Below the pieces are notes generated by a model, which worked only from the letters and a program-made list of their open reading frames with translations, was not told the origin of the DNA and did no database searches. Positions 33,422-40,331 of a DNA stretch of 64,000 nt are shown here, in pieces. Position 1 is the first letter of the stretch. Each line of letters begins with the position of its first letter. The DNA lies in NCBI RefSeq assembly GCF_007994075.1, contig NZ_VIWU01000001.1, positions 1,550,001 to 1,614,000 of the forward strand, given 5' to 3'. The DNA is from Pseudonocardia hierapolitana (GTDB lineage: Bacteria; Actinomycetota; Actinomycetes; Mycobacteriales; Pseudonocardiaceae). A program made the translations under genes and the position numbers.

Positions 33422-35062
33422 TCAACGAGGCCGCTGCTGGTCGGGCCGAAGGGCGCCTTGGGTGAGTCCATCCCTCGCCAGCGAGGCGGCACGCTCCCCC
33501 TGCTTCGCCAGATCCGCCAGGTGACGTTCGAACTCGTCGAGCGCGCGGAACGCGGCACCGTACCGTCGCTGGTCGTCGATGCCCATCTGCGGGATGCGCG
33601 ACCCCCGGACGTCCGCGCGGAAGCTACCGCTGCCGCTCGTGGAGCGCCGGATGTTCGCCGCGCTGCGCAGGAAACCCCGCAGGAAGTCGGCGTCGAGGTG
33701 GTCGCTCGCGGCGAGCACGTCGCCATCGGAGACCTCGACGAGCCCGGCACGGGCTAGCTCACTCACCCTGACCGTGGCACCGTCGAGCGCGCCCGGCCCG
33801 GGGGCGAGGTGCGGGAGCAGCGCCCGCAGCTCCTCGAGCCGGCCCAACGTCGCCTCGCAGGCCGCGGCGTACTCGGCGACGTGATCGATCGCGACGGCGC
33901 TGACGTGGCGAGCCGGCGTCAGGTCGACCTCGTCGTCGAGCAGGTCGATCAGGGGCACGTCCGTCACCTGGGCCGGGGTCGGGTCGAACGGCCCCTCCGG
34001 GTCGTTGTCGCTGAGGTCGACCATCCGGACCGCGCCACCTGCGGGTTCCGTGCCGCTCGGCCGGGTCAGGAGCCACAGGTGTACGGCCTGCGAGTGTGAC
34101 GCGGCCATGCCCGCAGGCAACGCCACGACCTGGGTGAGAGCGGCCCGCCGGACCAGTTCGGCCCGGATCCGGCGACCGGCTTTGCGGTAGGCGGCCGACG
34201 CCGGCATCACGACGATCAGCCGGCCGCCGGGACCCACGTGGGCGTAGCTGTGCTGCAACCACGCGAGCTCGCCCTCCGCGCGCGTTGGGGCGCCGAACTC
34301 CCACCGCGGGTCGAGCAGCAGCTCGTCGCGGCCCCAGTCGGTCACGTTGACCGGCGGGTTGCACACCACGAGCTCTGCGCGGAGCTCCTTCCACTGATCG
34401 TCCCGCAGCGAGTCGCCTGTCATGATCGTGACGTCGGCGAGGCCGCGTAGCCGCGCGCGCGCCGACGCGAGCCGGGCTGCCTCTGTGTTGATCTCTTGCC
34501 CGGCTGCCGCGGAGTCGCCGGCGATGGCCAGCAGTAGCGAACCGATCCCACACGCCGGATCGAAGACGGTGCCCGTCACCCGCCCCGCGAAGAAGCGCAC
34601 CGCGCGAACGAGCTGCGGCGTCACGGTTTGGTCCGCGCTCATCCGTCCCGAGCCGACAAGCCGTTCGGTGAGCCCCTCGACGACCTCGGCCGGCGTGCTC
34701 TGGTCGGCCAACTCCCGCACGGATGACCGGAGGGCAGGAGCAAGCGCGTCCGAAGAGCCGCTGACGAGGAACTCACCGACGTCCGCGAGCCCGCGGATCA
34801 TGTCGTCGCCGTACGTCCCGCGCAGTTCCTGCCAGAGCAGAACCTCCGGTGAGACCTCGGTGCCCTTGTCGTGCTGGGCCAGCCAGGAATCGACGTCAGC
34901 AAGAGCGAACAGCGGGTTGCGGTCGGTGCCGCCGGCCGGGGCCGGGAAGTCGGGGTAGCGCCTGCGCCAGTTGGACACGGCGGCGCGAGTGACCTTGGCG
35001 ATTCTCGCGATCTCCACAGCCGTCACCAGCGTGTCGGCCACGGCATGGCGATCGGGACCCAT
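33422..35062 (-). CDS. HTH - N6-adenine methyltransferase - half-specificity fusion
   Basis: 546 residues from ATG 35062; a longer frame would start inside the operator region. Residues 10-55 (VTAVEIARIAKVTRAAVSNWRRRYPDFPAP) are a MerR/AlpA-like helix-turn-helix. Motif I DPACGIGSLLLAIA lies near 166. Motif IV reads NPPV near 234, where type I and II adenine methylases normally have Phe, Tyr or Trp to stack the flipped base. The final ~110 residues (SRIPQMGIDDQRRYGAAFRALDEF, then a long helix) match one half of a type I HsdS subunit. So regulator, modification and recognition are in one chain. Divergent from the Rad50-like ATPase across a promoter with repeated palindromes, which the HTH domain may bind (inference). 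Confidence 0.85.
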   Translation of the reverse strand: MGPDRHAVADTLVTAVEIARIAKVTRAAVSNWRRRYPDFPAPAGGTDRNPLFALADVDSWLAQHDKGTEVSPEVLLWQELRGTYGDDMIRGLADVGEFLVSGSSDALAPALRSSVRELADQSTPAEVVEGLTERLVGSGRMSADQTVTPQLVRAVRFFAGRVTGTVFDPACGIGSLLLAIAGDSAAAGQEINTEAARLASARARLRGLADVTIMTGDSLRDDQWKELRAELVVCNPPVNVTDWGRDELLLDPRWEFGAPTRAEGELAWLQHSYAHVGPGGRLIVVMPASAAYRKAGRRIRAELVRRAALTQVVALPAGMAASHSQAVHLWLLTRPSGTEPAGGAVRMVDLSDNDPEGPFDPTPAQVTDVPLIDLLDDEVDLTPARHVSAVAIDHVAEYAAACEATLGRLEELRALLPHLAPGPGALDGATVRVSELARAGLVEVSDGDVLAASDHLDADFLRGFLRSAANIRRSTSGSGSFRADVRGSRIPQMGIDDQRRYGAAFRALDEFERHLADLAKQGERAASLARDGLTQGALRPDQQRPR

Positions 35063-35106
35063 CCGCCGAGCGTACACGGATGGCGCGGCATCACAACATC
35101 CGAACC

Positions 35107-35121
35107 GTTGACTTCGTAAAC
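35107..35121. promoter_or_regulatory. Candidate operator site 1 in the divergent promoter
   Basis: GTTGAC-TTC-GTAAAC, a 15-bp imperfect palindrome (five of six arm positions pair). On the minus strand it reads GTTTACGAAGTCAAC, 13 of 15 bases identical to site 2. It lies 45 bases before the methyltransferase start, where its own promoter should be. Confidence 0.5.
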
Positions 35122-35160
35122 ACACGAGCGCAGAAAAGCCGCGTCACAAGGTAGCCATCG

Positions 35161-35189
35161 TGTCAACAGTCTGTTGACTTCGCTAACAG
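35161..35189. promoter_or_regulatory. Candidate operator site 2 with overlapping -35 boxes
   Basis: GTCAACAG-T-CTGTTGAC at 35162-35178 is a perfect 8-bp inverted repeat about one base; its right half also pairs with GCTAACAG at 35182-35189 to give CTGTTGACTTCGCTAACAG. The left half contains a perfect TTGACA -35 box on the minus strand (35166-35161) for the methyltransferase; on the plus strand TTGACT begins at 35174. A regulator here would block both directions. Confidence 0.55.
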
Positions 35190-35236
35190 ACACTGCTTCA
35201 CTGACTCCCGTCGGATCGGCAGGAGAGGGGCACGAC

Positions 35237-37690
35237 GTGGGAGACACCGGCATCGGCTTGCACGAGCTGCTGTTCGAACGGGTCGTGGCCGATCCGACCC
35301 TGAGCTCGACCAGCGCAGACCTCGTCCTCGCGGCGGTGGAGAGCGAGGAGGCACTCACTGCCGTACTGAACGGCGGCTCGGCGCCCCCGCGGGCGGACGT
35401 CGCGGAAGGGGCTGAGCCGGACGGCCCGAGCGGGATCTACCTCCGGTCAATCCGTGCACAGGGGTTCCGCGGCGTGGGACCGGCCGCCGCGCTCGACCTC
35501 CAGCCCGGCCCGGGGCTCACCGTGGTCACCGGACGCAACGGCTCGGGCAAGTCGAGCTTCGCCGAAGCGGCGGAGCTGGTACTGACGGGCGACAACTCCC
35601 GGTGGCGCGACCGGCAGACCAACAAGGCGCTCTGGACCCAGGGCTGGCGGAACCTGCACGCGGCCGGCCCGACGCAGGTCGAGGTCGACCTCGTCGTGCA
35701 GGGTCGGGCGGGGGCGACGACGGTCCGGATGAGCTGGGACGAGGGACAGGCCCTCGGCGAGGACAACTGGACCGTCCAGCCGCACACGGGGCAGCAGGCG
35801 GGGAAGCGCGAGCCGGTGACCGCCGGCTGGCTTCCCGGCATCGACGTCTACCGGCCGTTCCTCTCCTACGGCGAGCTCGGGGCGTTGCTCGACAAGCGCC
35901 CGACGGAGCTGCACGAGATGCTGCACGGCCTCCTCGGCCTCGGCGTTCTCGACGACGCCCGGGACCGCCTGAAGGCCGCGCGGGCCCCGTACGACGCCCG
36001 GGCGAAGGCCGTGAAGGACGCGAAGCAGCGCCTGCTCGCCGAGCTGGCGTCCGTCGACGATCTGCGGGCCCGGCGGGTCGAGGAGCTGTTGGGCGCGACC
36101 AGACCCGACCTCGATGCGCTGGCCGAGCAGCTCCTCGCCGAGGACGCCGACACCGACGCCATCGCCGACCTCCACGCCGTCGTCGCGATCGCGGTTCCCA
36201 CGGTCGACGAGGTCGCTGCTGCCGGCGAACGGATCCGGGAGGCCGATCGTCAGCTCGCGGAGGTGGGCACGCCTGATGCGACGTCCGCCGGCGCGGTCGC
36301 GGCCCTGCTCCAGGCCGCGCTCGACCACCACTCCGTCCAGGGGGACATGAGGTGCCCCGTGTGCCGGACGGGCACCCTCGACGCCGACTGGCAGGCGGCG
36401 ACCGCCGCCGAGATCGCTCGGCTGAACCGCGACGCGGCGGAGTTTCGGGCCGCACATGCGGCGGTGCAGGCCGCGGTCGAGGAGGCGCGGAGGCTCGTCA
36501 CGACCGTGCCTGCGGTCCTGCGCCGCCCGCTGCCCGTGGACACCGACGCAGCGCGGCGGGCCTGGTCCACGTGGGAGGACGCCCGCAGCGCCGCCCCTGA
36601 CGAGCTGCCGGAGGCACTGCGCGTCGCCCACGCCGAGCTGACGTCCGCGGTCGACGCCGTGCAGGCCGCCGCAAAGCAGGCGCTGGTCCGGCTCGACGAG
36701 ACCTGGCGCCCGGTGTCGTCACGGCTCTGGGCCTGGCACGAGGCAGCCACGGCGTCCGCAAGGGATGCGTCGACCGTCACGAACCTGCTCAAGGCCGAGT
36801 CGTGGCTGCGGGTGGCGGCGGGCGAGCTGAGCGACGAGCGCATGATGCCGTTCGCCACCCGCTCCCAGGAGATCTGGCGGCAGCTGCGACAGGAGAGCAA
36901 CGTCGACCTCGGCGGGATCACGCTCACCGGCAGCGGCAACCAGCGCAGGGTCCTGCTGGACGTGACCGTCGACGGGAACGACACCGCCGCGCTGAGCGTC
37001 ATGAGCCAAGGAGAGCTGCACGCACTCGGGCTGTCGCTGTTCCTCCCCCGCGCCACCCGCGACGAGAGCCCGTTCCGCTTCGTCCTCATCGACGACCCGG
37101 TGCAGGCGATGGACCCCGCGAAGGTCGACGGTCTCGCCCGCGTGCTGTCCGAGATCGCCAAGGACCGGCAGGTGATCGTCTTCAGCCACGACGACCGGCT
37201 CGCCGACGCGGTACGGCGCCTCCCGGACGCCGCGCACGTCTACGAGGTACAGCGCGGCGCACGGTCCCAGGTGCAGGTCGTGCCCAACCACGACCCGATC
37301 CGCCGGTACCTGTCGGACGCCCGCGCCGTCATCAACGACTCGGACATGCCCGACGACCTGCGCCGGGAGATCGTCGCGAACTGCTGCCGCGGCGCGCTGG
37401 AGGCGGCCGCACACGCGAAGGTGCGGCGGGTCCGGCTGGGTCGCGGGGACGCGCACACCGACGTCGATCGTGCTCTGACCGACGCCCGGACGACGCACGA
37501 CAAGGTGACGCTGGCGATCTTCGACGACCCGGCCCGCCGCCGCGCGCTCCTTCCGCATCTCGCGCTCATCGGCGGGTGGGCGGCGGACACCCTGCAGGCC
37601 TGCAAACAAGGTGCTCACGGCGGGCTCGAAGGGGACCTCAACTCGTTCGTCCGCAGCACCCGCGATCTCGCGGATCTGGTGCTGCGATGA
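35237..37690 (+). CDS. Rad50/RecN-like SMC-family ATPase with zinc-hook-like CxxC
   Basis: 817 residues from the GTG at 35237, which has AGGAGAGG eight bases upstream; an earlier in-frame TTG at 35174 lies inside the operator. Walker A is GRNGSGKSS near residue 100, the ABC signature SVMSQGELHALGLSLF near 595, Walker B VLIDDPVQAMDP near 617, and the switch histidine is in VIVFSHDD. Between the ATPase halves are coiled-coil arms with CPVC near 372, as in a Rad50 zinc hook. Many defence systems use such ATPases with small helical partners or nucleases. The next gene overlaps as ATGA and is probably its partner. Divergent from the methyltransferase fusion. Confidence 0.88.
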   Translation: MGDTGIGLHELLFERVVADPTLSSTSADLVLAAVESEEALTAVLNGGSAPPRADVAEGAEPDGPSGIYLRSIRAQGFRGVGPAAALDLQPGPGLTVVTGRNGSGKSSFAEAAELVLTGDNSRWRDRQTNKALWTQGWRNLHAAGPTQVEVDLVVQGRAGATTVRMSWDEGQALGEDNWTVQPHTGQQAGKREPVTAGWLPGIDVYRPFLSYGELGALLDKRPTELHEMLHGLLGLGVLDDARDRLKAARAPYDARAKAVKDAKQRLLAELASVDDLRARRVEELLGATRPDLDALAEQLLAEDADTDAIADLHAVVAIAVPTVDEVAAAGERIREADRQLAEVGTPDATSAGAVAALLQAALDHHSVQGDMRCPVCRTGTLDADWQAATAAEIARLNRDAAEFRAAHAAVQAAVEEARRLVTTVPAVLRRPLPVDTDAARRAWSTWEDARSAAPDELPEALRVAHAELTSAVDAVQAAAKQALVRLDETWRPVSSRLWAWHEAATASARDASTVTNLLKAESWLRVAAGELSDERMMPFATRSQEIWRQLRQESNVDLGGITLTGSGNQRRVLLDVTVDGNDTAALSVMSQGELHALGLSLFLPRATRDESPFRFVLIDDPVQAMDPAKVDGLARVLSEIAKDRQVIVFSHDDRLADAVRRLPDAAHVYEVQRGARSQVQVVPNHDPIRRYLSDARAVINDSDMPDDLRREIVANCCRGALEAAAHAKVRRVRLGRGDAHTDVDRALTDARTTHDKVTLAIFDDPARRRALLPHLALIGGWAADTLQACKQGAHGGLEGDLNSFVRSTRDLADLVLR

Positions 37691-38049
37691 ACAGCTCCGA
37701 CCGCTTCGACCTGGCCGAGAAGCTGCTCGACGGTCGCCGACTCGCTGGGGTGTGGCCGCGCTGCGCGGCCTGGATGATCCGCCTCGCCGTCGAGCACGAG
37801 ATCGATGCCGTCTGGCGCCGTCGCCGTCCCGAAGTGCTCACCTGCACCAGGCGCTCTCAGTTGCTCGCGCTCGGCGTCGTCCTCGACGCCGAGATCCAGC
37901 ACCGCGCCACCGCCCTGTGGACGGCACTCAGCCGCGCCGCCCATCACCACCACTACGAGCTCGCTCCCACCGCGGCCGAGCTGCGGAGCTGGCTGCGAGA
38001 GGCACGCCAGCTCTGCGCCGACCTGAACGAAACGAAAGGCATGTCATGA
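37687..38049 (+). CDS. Small helical partner of the Rad50-like ATPase, possibly HEPN-like
   Basis: 120 residues, ATG overlapping the ATPase stop by four bases. It is all-helical by composition, with a conserved-looking end (LSRAAHHHHYELAPTAAELRSWL) in which an R-x4-H-like pattern, RAAHHH, resembles a HEPN motif but is not canonical. Translational coupling suggests a one-to-one complex with the ATPase. A toxin-like RNase role is possible but not established. Its stop overlaps the next ATG. Confidence 0.65.
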   Translation: MNSSDRFDLAEKLLDGRRLAGVWPRCAAWMIRLAVEHEIDAVWRRRRPEVLTCTRRSQLLALGVVLDAEIQHRATALWTALSRAAHHHHYELAPTAAELRSWLREARQLCADLNETKGMS

Positions 38050-38846
38050 CCCACTACGGCCCCTACCTCCCCCGGCCGGCCGGACACAGCACGCCCCCGC
38101 CTGCCCCGCAGAACGGCCTCGGGACCGCCGGCTTCGTCCTCGGCCTGGTCGGCCTGCTGTTCTCGTTCATCCCGCTGATCGGGATCATCGCCTGGCCGCT
38201 CGTGCTGCTCGGGGTGATCCTGTCCGGCATCGGCCTGTCCCGCGCCCGCAACGGACGGGCGACGAACATGGGCCTCACCATCGCCGGAGTCACCTGCTCG
38301 GCGATCGGGCTGCTGGTGTGCATCGGCTACGCCGCCGCGTTCGGGGCGGCGGTCTCCACGGTGCCAGCCGCCTCCACCTCACCGACCGGCCTCGCCGCGC
38401 CCACGCCGAACATCGCCGCGGAGCAGAGCAGCGCCGACGCGCCGCAGGCCGGGATCGGCGACCAGGTCCAGGACGGCGCGTTCGCCTTCACGGTCACGAA
38501 GGTGGAGACCGGGCGCGAGGCCCTCGGCGACGGGTTCCTGCGCTCCGAGGCCCAGGGCAGCTACGTGCTGGTCCACGTCACGGTCACCAACGTCGGCGCC
38601 GAGTCGGCGATGTTCACCAGCGTTAACCAGACGCTCCTCGACGCGCAGGGCCGCGAGTTCGAGGCCGACGCAGGCGCGGCGATGATGAACGTGCCGGACA
38701 GCGAGTCGTTCCTCACCGACATCAACCCGGGCAACACCGTCGACGGCGTCCTCGTCTTCGACGTGCCGCAGGGGCTCACCCCGGCCGCGATCGAGCTGCG
38801 CGAGTCGATGTTCTCCGACGGAGCCACGGTCGCCCTCGCGGGCTGA
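38046..38846 (+). CDS. Membrane protein with DUF4190-like helices and extracytoplasmic DUF4352 domain
   Basis: 266 residues, ATG within the ATGA overlap. After a Pro-rich N-terminus come two or three hydrophobic helices between about 27 and 105 (AGFVLGLVGLLFSFIPLIGI, then AGVTCSAIGLLVCIGYAAAF). A Ser/Thr/Ala/Pro linker leads to a beta-sandwich, about 140-266, with VLVHVTVTNVG and FDVP segments typical of the DUF4352/telokin-like family. The domain should lie outside the membrane. Genes of this kind are common in actinobacteria, and its link to the upstream ATPase pair may be only positional. Confidence 0.8.
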   Translation: MTHYGPYLPRPAGHSTPPPAPQNGLGTAGFVLGLVGLLFSFIPLIGIIAWPLVLLGVILSGIGLSRARNGRATNMGLTIAGVTCSAIGLLVCIGYAAAFGAAVSTVPAASTSPTGLAAPTPNIAAEQSSADAPQAGIGDQVQDGAFAFTVTKVETGREALGDGFLRSEAQGSYVLVHVTVTNVGAESAMFTSVNQTLLDAQGREFEADAGAAMMNVPDSESFLTDINPGNTVDGVLVFDVPQGLTPAAIELRESMFSDGATVALAG

Positions 38847-38951
38847 CCGTGCTCACCAGGCCGGGTCCACCAGCCGTCACGTTCCACAGATCGAGACGCG
38901 CATGCCGGTGCGCGACAAGCGTCACCGAAGAGGACACGAGGGGAGCAGGGC

Positions 38952-39092
38952 ATGACGAACGCGATGTGGGTCATCTTGGTCGTCGGCATCGTGATCGGCT
39001 ACTTCGTCGGCAGGTGGTGGGCAGAGGTCCGGCGCGCGCGGTTCGACATGGACCGGGTCTGGGAGTCCCGCAAGAACTACCGCGACGGGTAG
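38952..39092 (+). CDS. 46-residue single-pass membrane protein
   Basis: ATG at 38952 with GGGAGCAGGG upstream. The product has one N-terminal transmembrane helix (MWVILVVGIVIGYFVGRWW) and a charged tail (VRRARFDMDRVWESRKNYRDG). Codon third positions are G/C-rich as in neighbours, supporting a real gene. Function unknown; it could associate with the DUF4352 protein 105 bases upstream. Confidence 0.55.
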   Translation: MTNAMWVILVVGIVIGYFVGRWWAEVRRARFDMDRVWESRKNYRDG

Positions 39093-39206
39093 CCGACGGC
39101 AGGGCTCGCGGTTCAGCCAAGGCGAGCTGCGATCAACGACGCGTAACGCCGGGCGCGCCTGAGATCGAATCCAGCTGGTGATCACCAACGTCGAGAAGAG
39201 GCACGG

Positions 39207-40277
39207 ATGACATCGATCTGGTCCGAGAGTGACAACGGGTGGGAGCTGCTGGCTCCCACCGGCTTCCCGGATGAGAAGACTCTGCAGGACCTCGTCGAGC
39301 GGGCACCCGGCATGCTGCCGCTGGGCGGTGCTCCCACCGTTGTCGTGCTCGGCCGCGAGGTTCGGCTAGGCAGCGGCTACGTCGACGTGCTGGCGATCGA
39401 ACCGAGTGGTCGCCCTGTGATGATCGAAGTGAAGCTGCGGAACAACGCCGAGTCGCGACGAGCAGTCGTTTCCCAGGTGCTCGCCTACGCAGCAGCGGTG
39501 CACGGCACAACTGCCGCGGAGTTCGAGCAGAACCTCTCCAAGCATCTCAACGGGCGGCAGCTGCACGACGTGGTCCGAGACGCTGCGCAGGCCGAGGCGC
39601 CCGAGGCGGCAGACTTCTATGCCACCCTCGACTCGACGCTGCAGGACGGCGACGTACGAGTCGTCCTCGTCCTGGACCACGCACCACAAGACCTCATCAA
39701 GCTGGTCGGCTACTTGGAGGCCGTCACCCACGGTCTGTCGATCGATCTGATCACCGTGACCTCCTATCAGGTCGCCGATCGCATGGTCGTCGTCCCTCAA
39801 CGGCAAGAGCCCGATCGCCCGACCCGCCCCGAGCCGGCGACTCTGACCAACCGTGCCCTGCCCACACAGACCACGGGAAAGGTTCGAGGTTTCGACGCCT
39901 TTGCCGAGCGCGTCGAGACAGCACCGGCGGCCTACCGGCCGACGCTGGACCTGTTCGTGGACTGGGCAAAACGGCTGTCCAACGCCGATCTCGCAGATGT
40001 TCACACCTACTTCGGCAAGAACGACGAGACCGTGCTGCTGCCCTACGTCCCACCCGAAGAAGTCGGGCTGGTCTCGCTCTACATGCGGGCCGACGGTCGC
40101 CCCGCCCTGCAGTCGTGGCGCTCGGTCTTCGAGCGACGGGCACCCGCCAGCATCGCGGCGGTCGAGGCCGCTGCCGGGACACCAATGGGCAAGGGCACCA
40201 TCGCCACCACGCTCACGCCGACGCTCCTCGACGCAGTCTTCTCGGCGTACGTCGAAGCAGCATCGTCGCGGACCTGA
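39207..40277 (+). CDS. PD-(D/E)xK nuclease-fold protein, DUF91/NucS-like
   Basis: 356 residues, ATG with AGAGG upstream. Residues about 50-95 show the nuclease core: GSGYVDVLAIE near 57, IEVKL near 73 and VVSQVLAYAAAV near 88, that is D-(x)n-ExK followed by a conserved Gln. The spacing matches NucS/DUF91-like domains. The rest, about 200 helical residues, is unrecognised and may bind DNA or a partner. It precedes the unknown 962-residue gene by 54 bases in the same direction, so it may be part of that helicase/sigma unit. Confidence 0.7.
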   Translation: MTSIWSESDNGWELLAPTGFPDEKTLQDLVERAPGMLPLGGAPTVVVLGREVRLGSGYVDVLAIEPSGRPVMIEVKLRNNAESRRAVVSQVLAYAAAVHGTTAAEFEQNLSKHLNGRQLHDVVRDAAQAEAPEAADFYATLDSTLQDGDVRVVLVLDHAPQDLIKLVGYLEAVTHGLSIDLITVTSYQVADRMVVVPQRQEPDRPTRPEPATLTNRALPTQTTGKVRGFDAFAERVETAPAAYRPTLDLFVDWAKRLSNADLADVHTYFGKNDETVLLPYVPPEEVGLVSLYMRADGRPALQSWRSVFERRAPASIAAVEAAAGTPMGKGTIATTLTPTLLDAVFSAYVEAASSRT

Positions 40278-40331
40278 TCCTGGTGAACCAGCGGCGCGTA
40301 ACACCTGCCCAACATCTCGGGAGATACCAGC

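Noticed and set aside
32236..33750. Mrr gene as a 504-residue protein
   Set aside because: The first 200 codons are antisense to the methyltransferase end and unlike any Mrr; ATG 33150 gives the usual length.
35174..35236. Upstream TTG start for the Rad50-like gene
   Set aside because: It lies within the palindromic operator and lacks a ribosome site; GTG 35237 has AGGAGAGG eight bases upstream.
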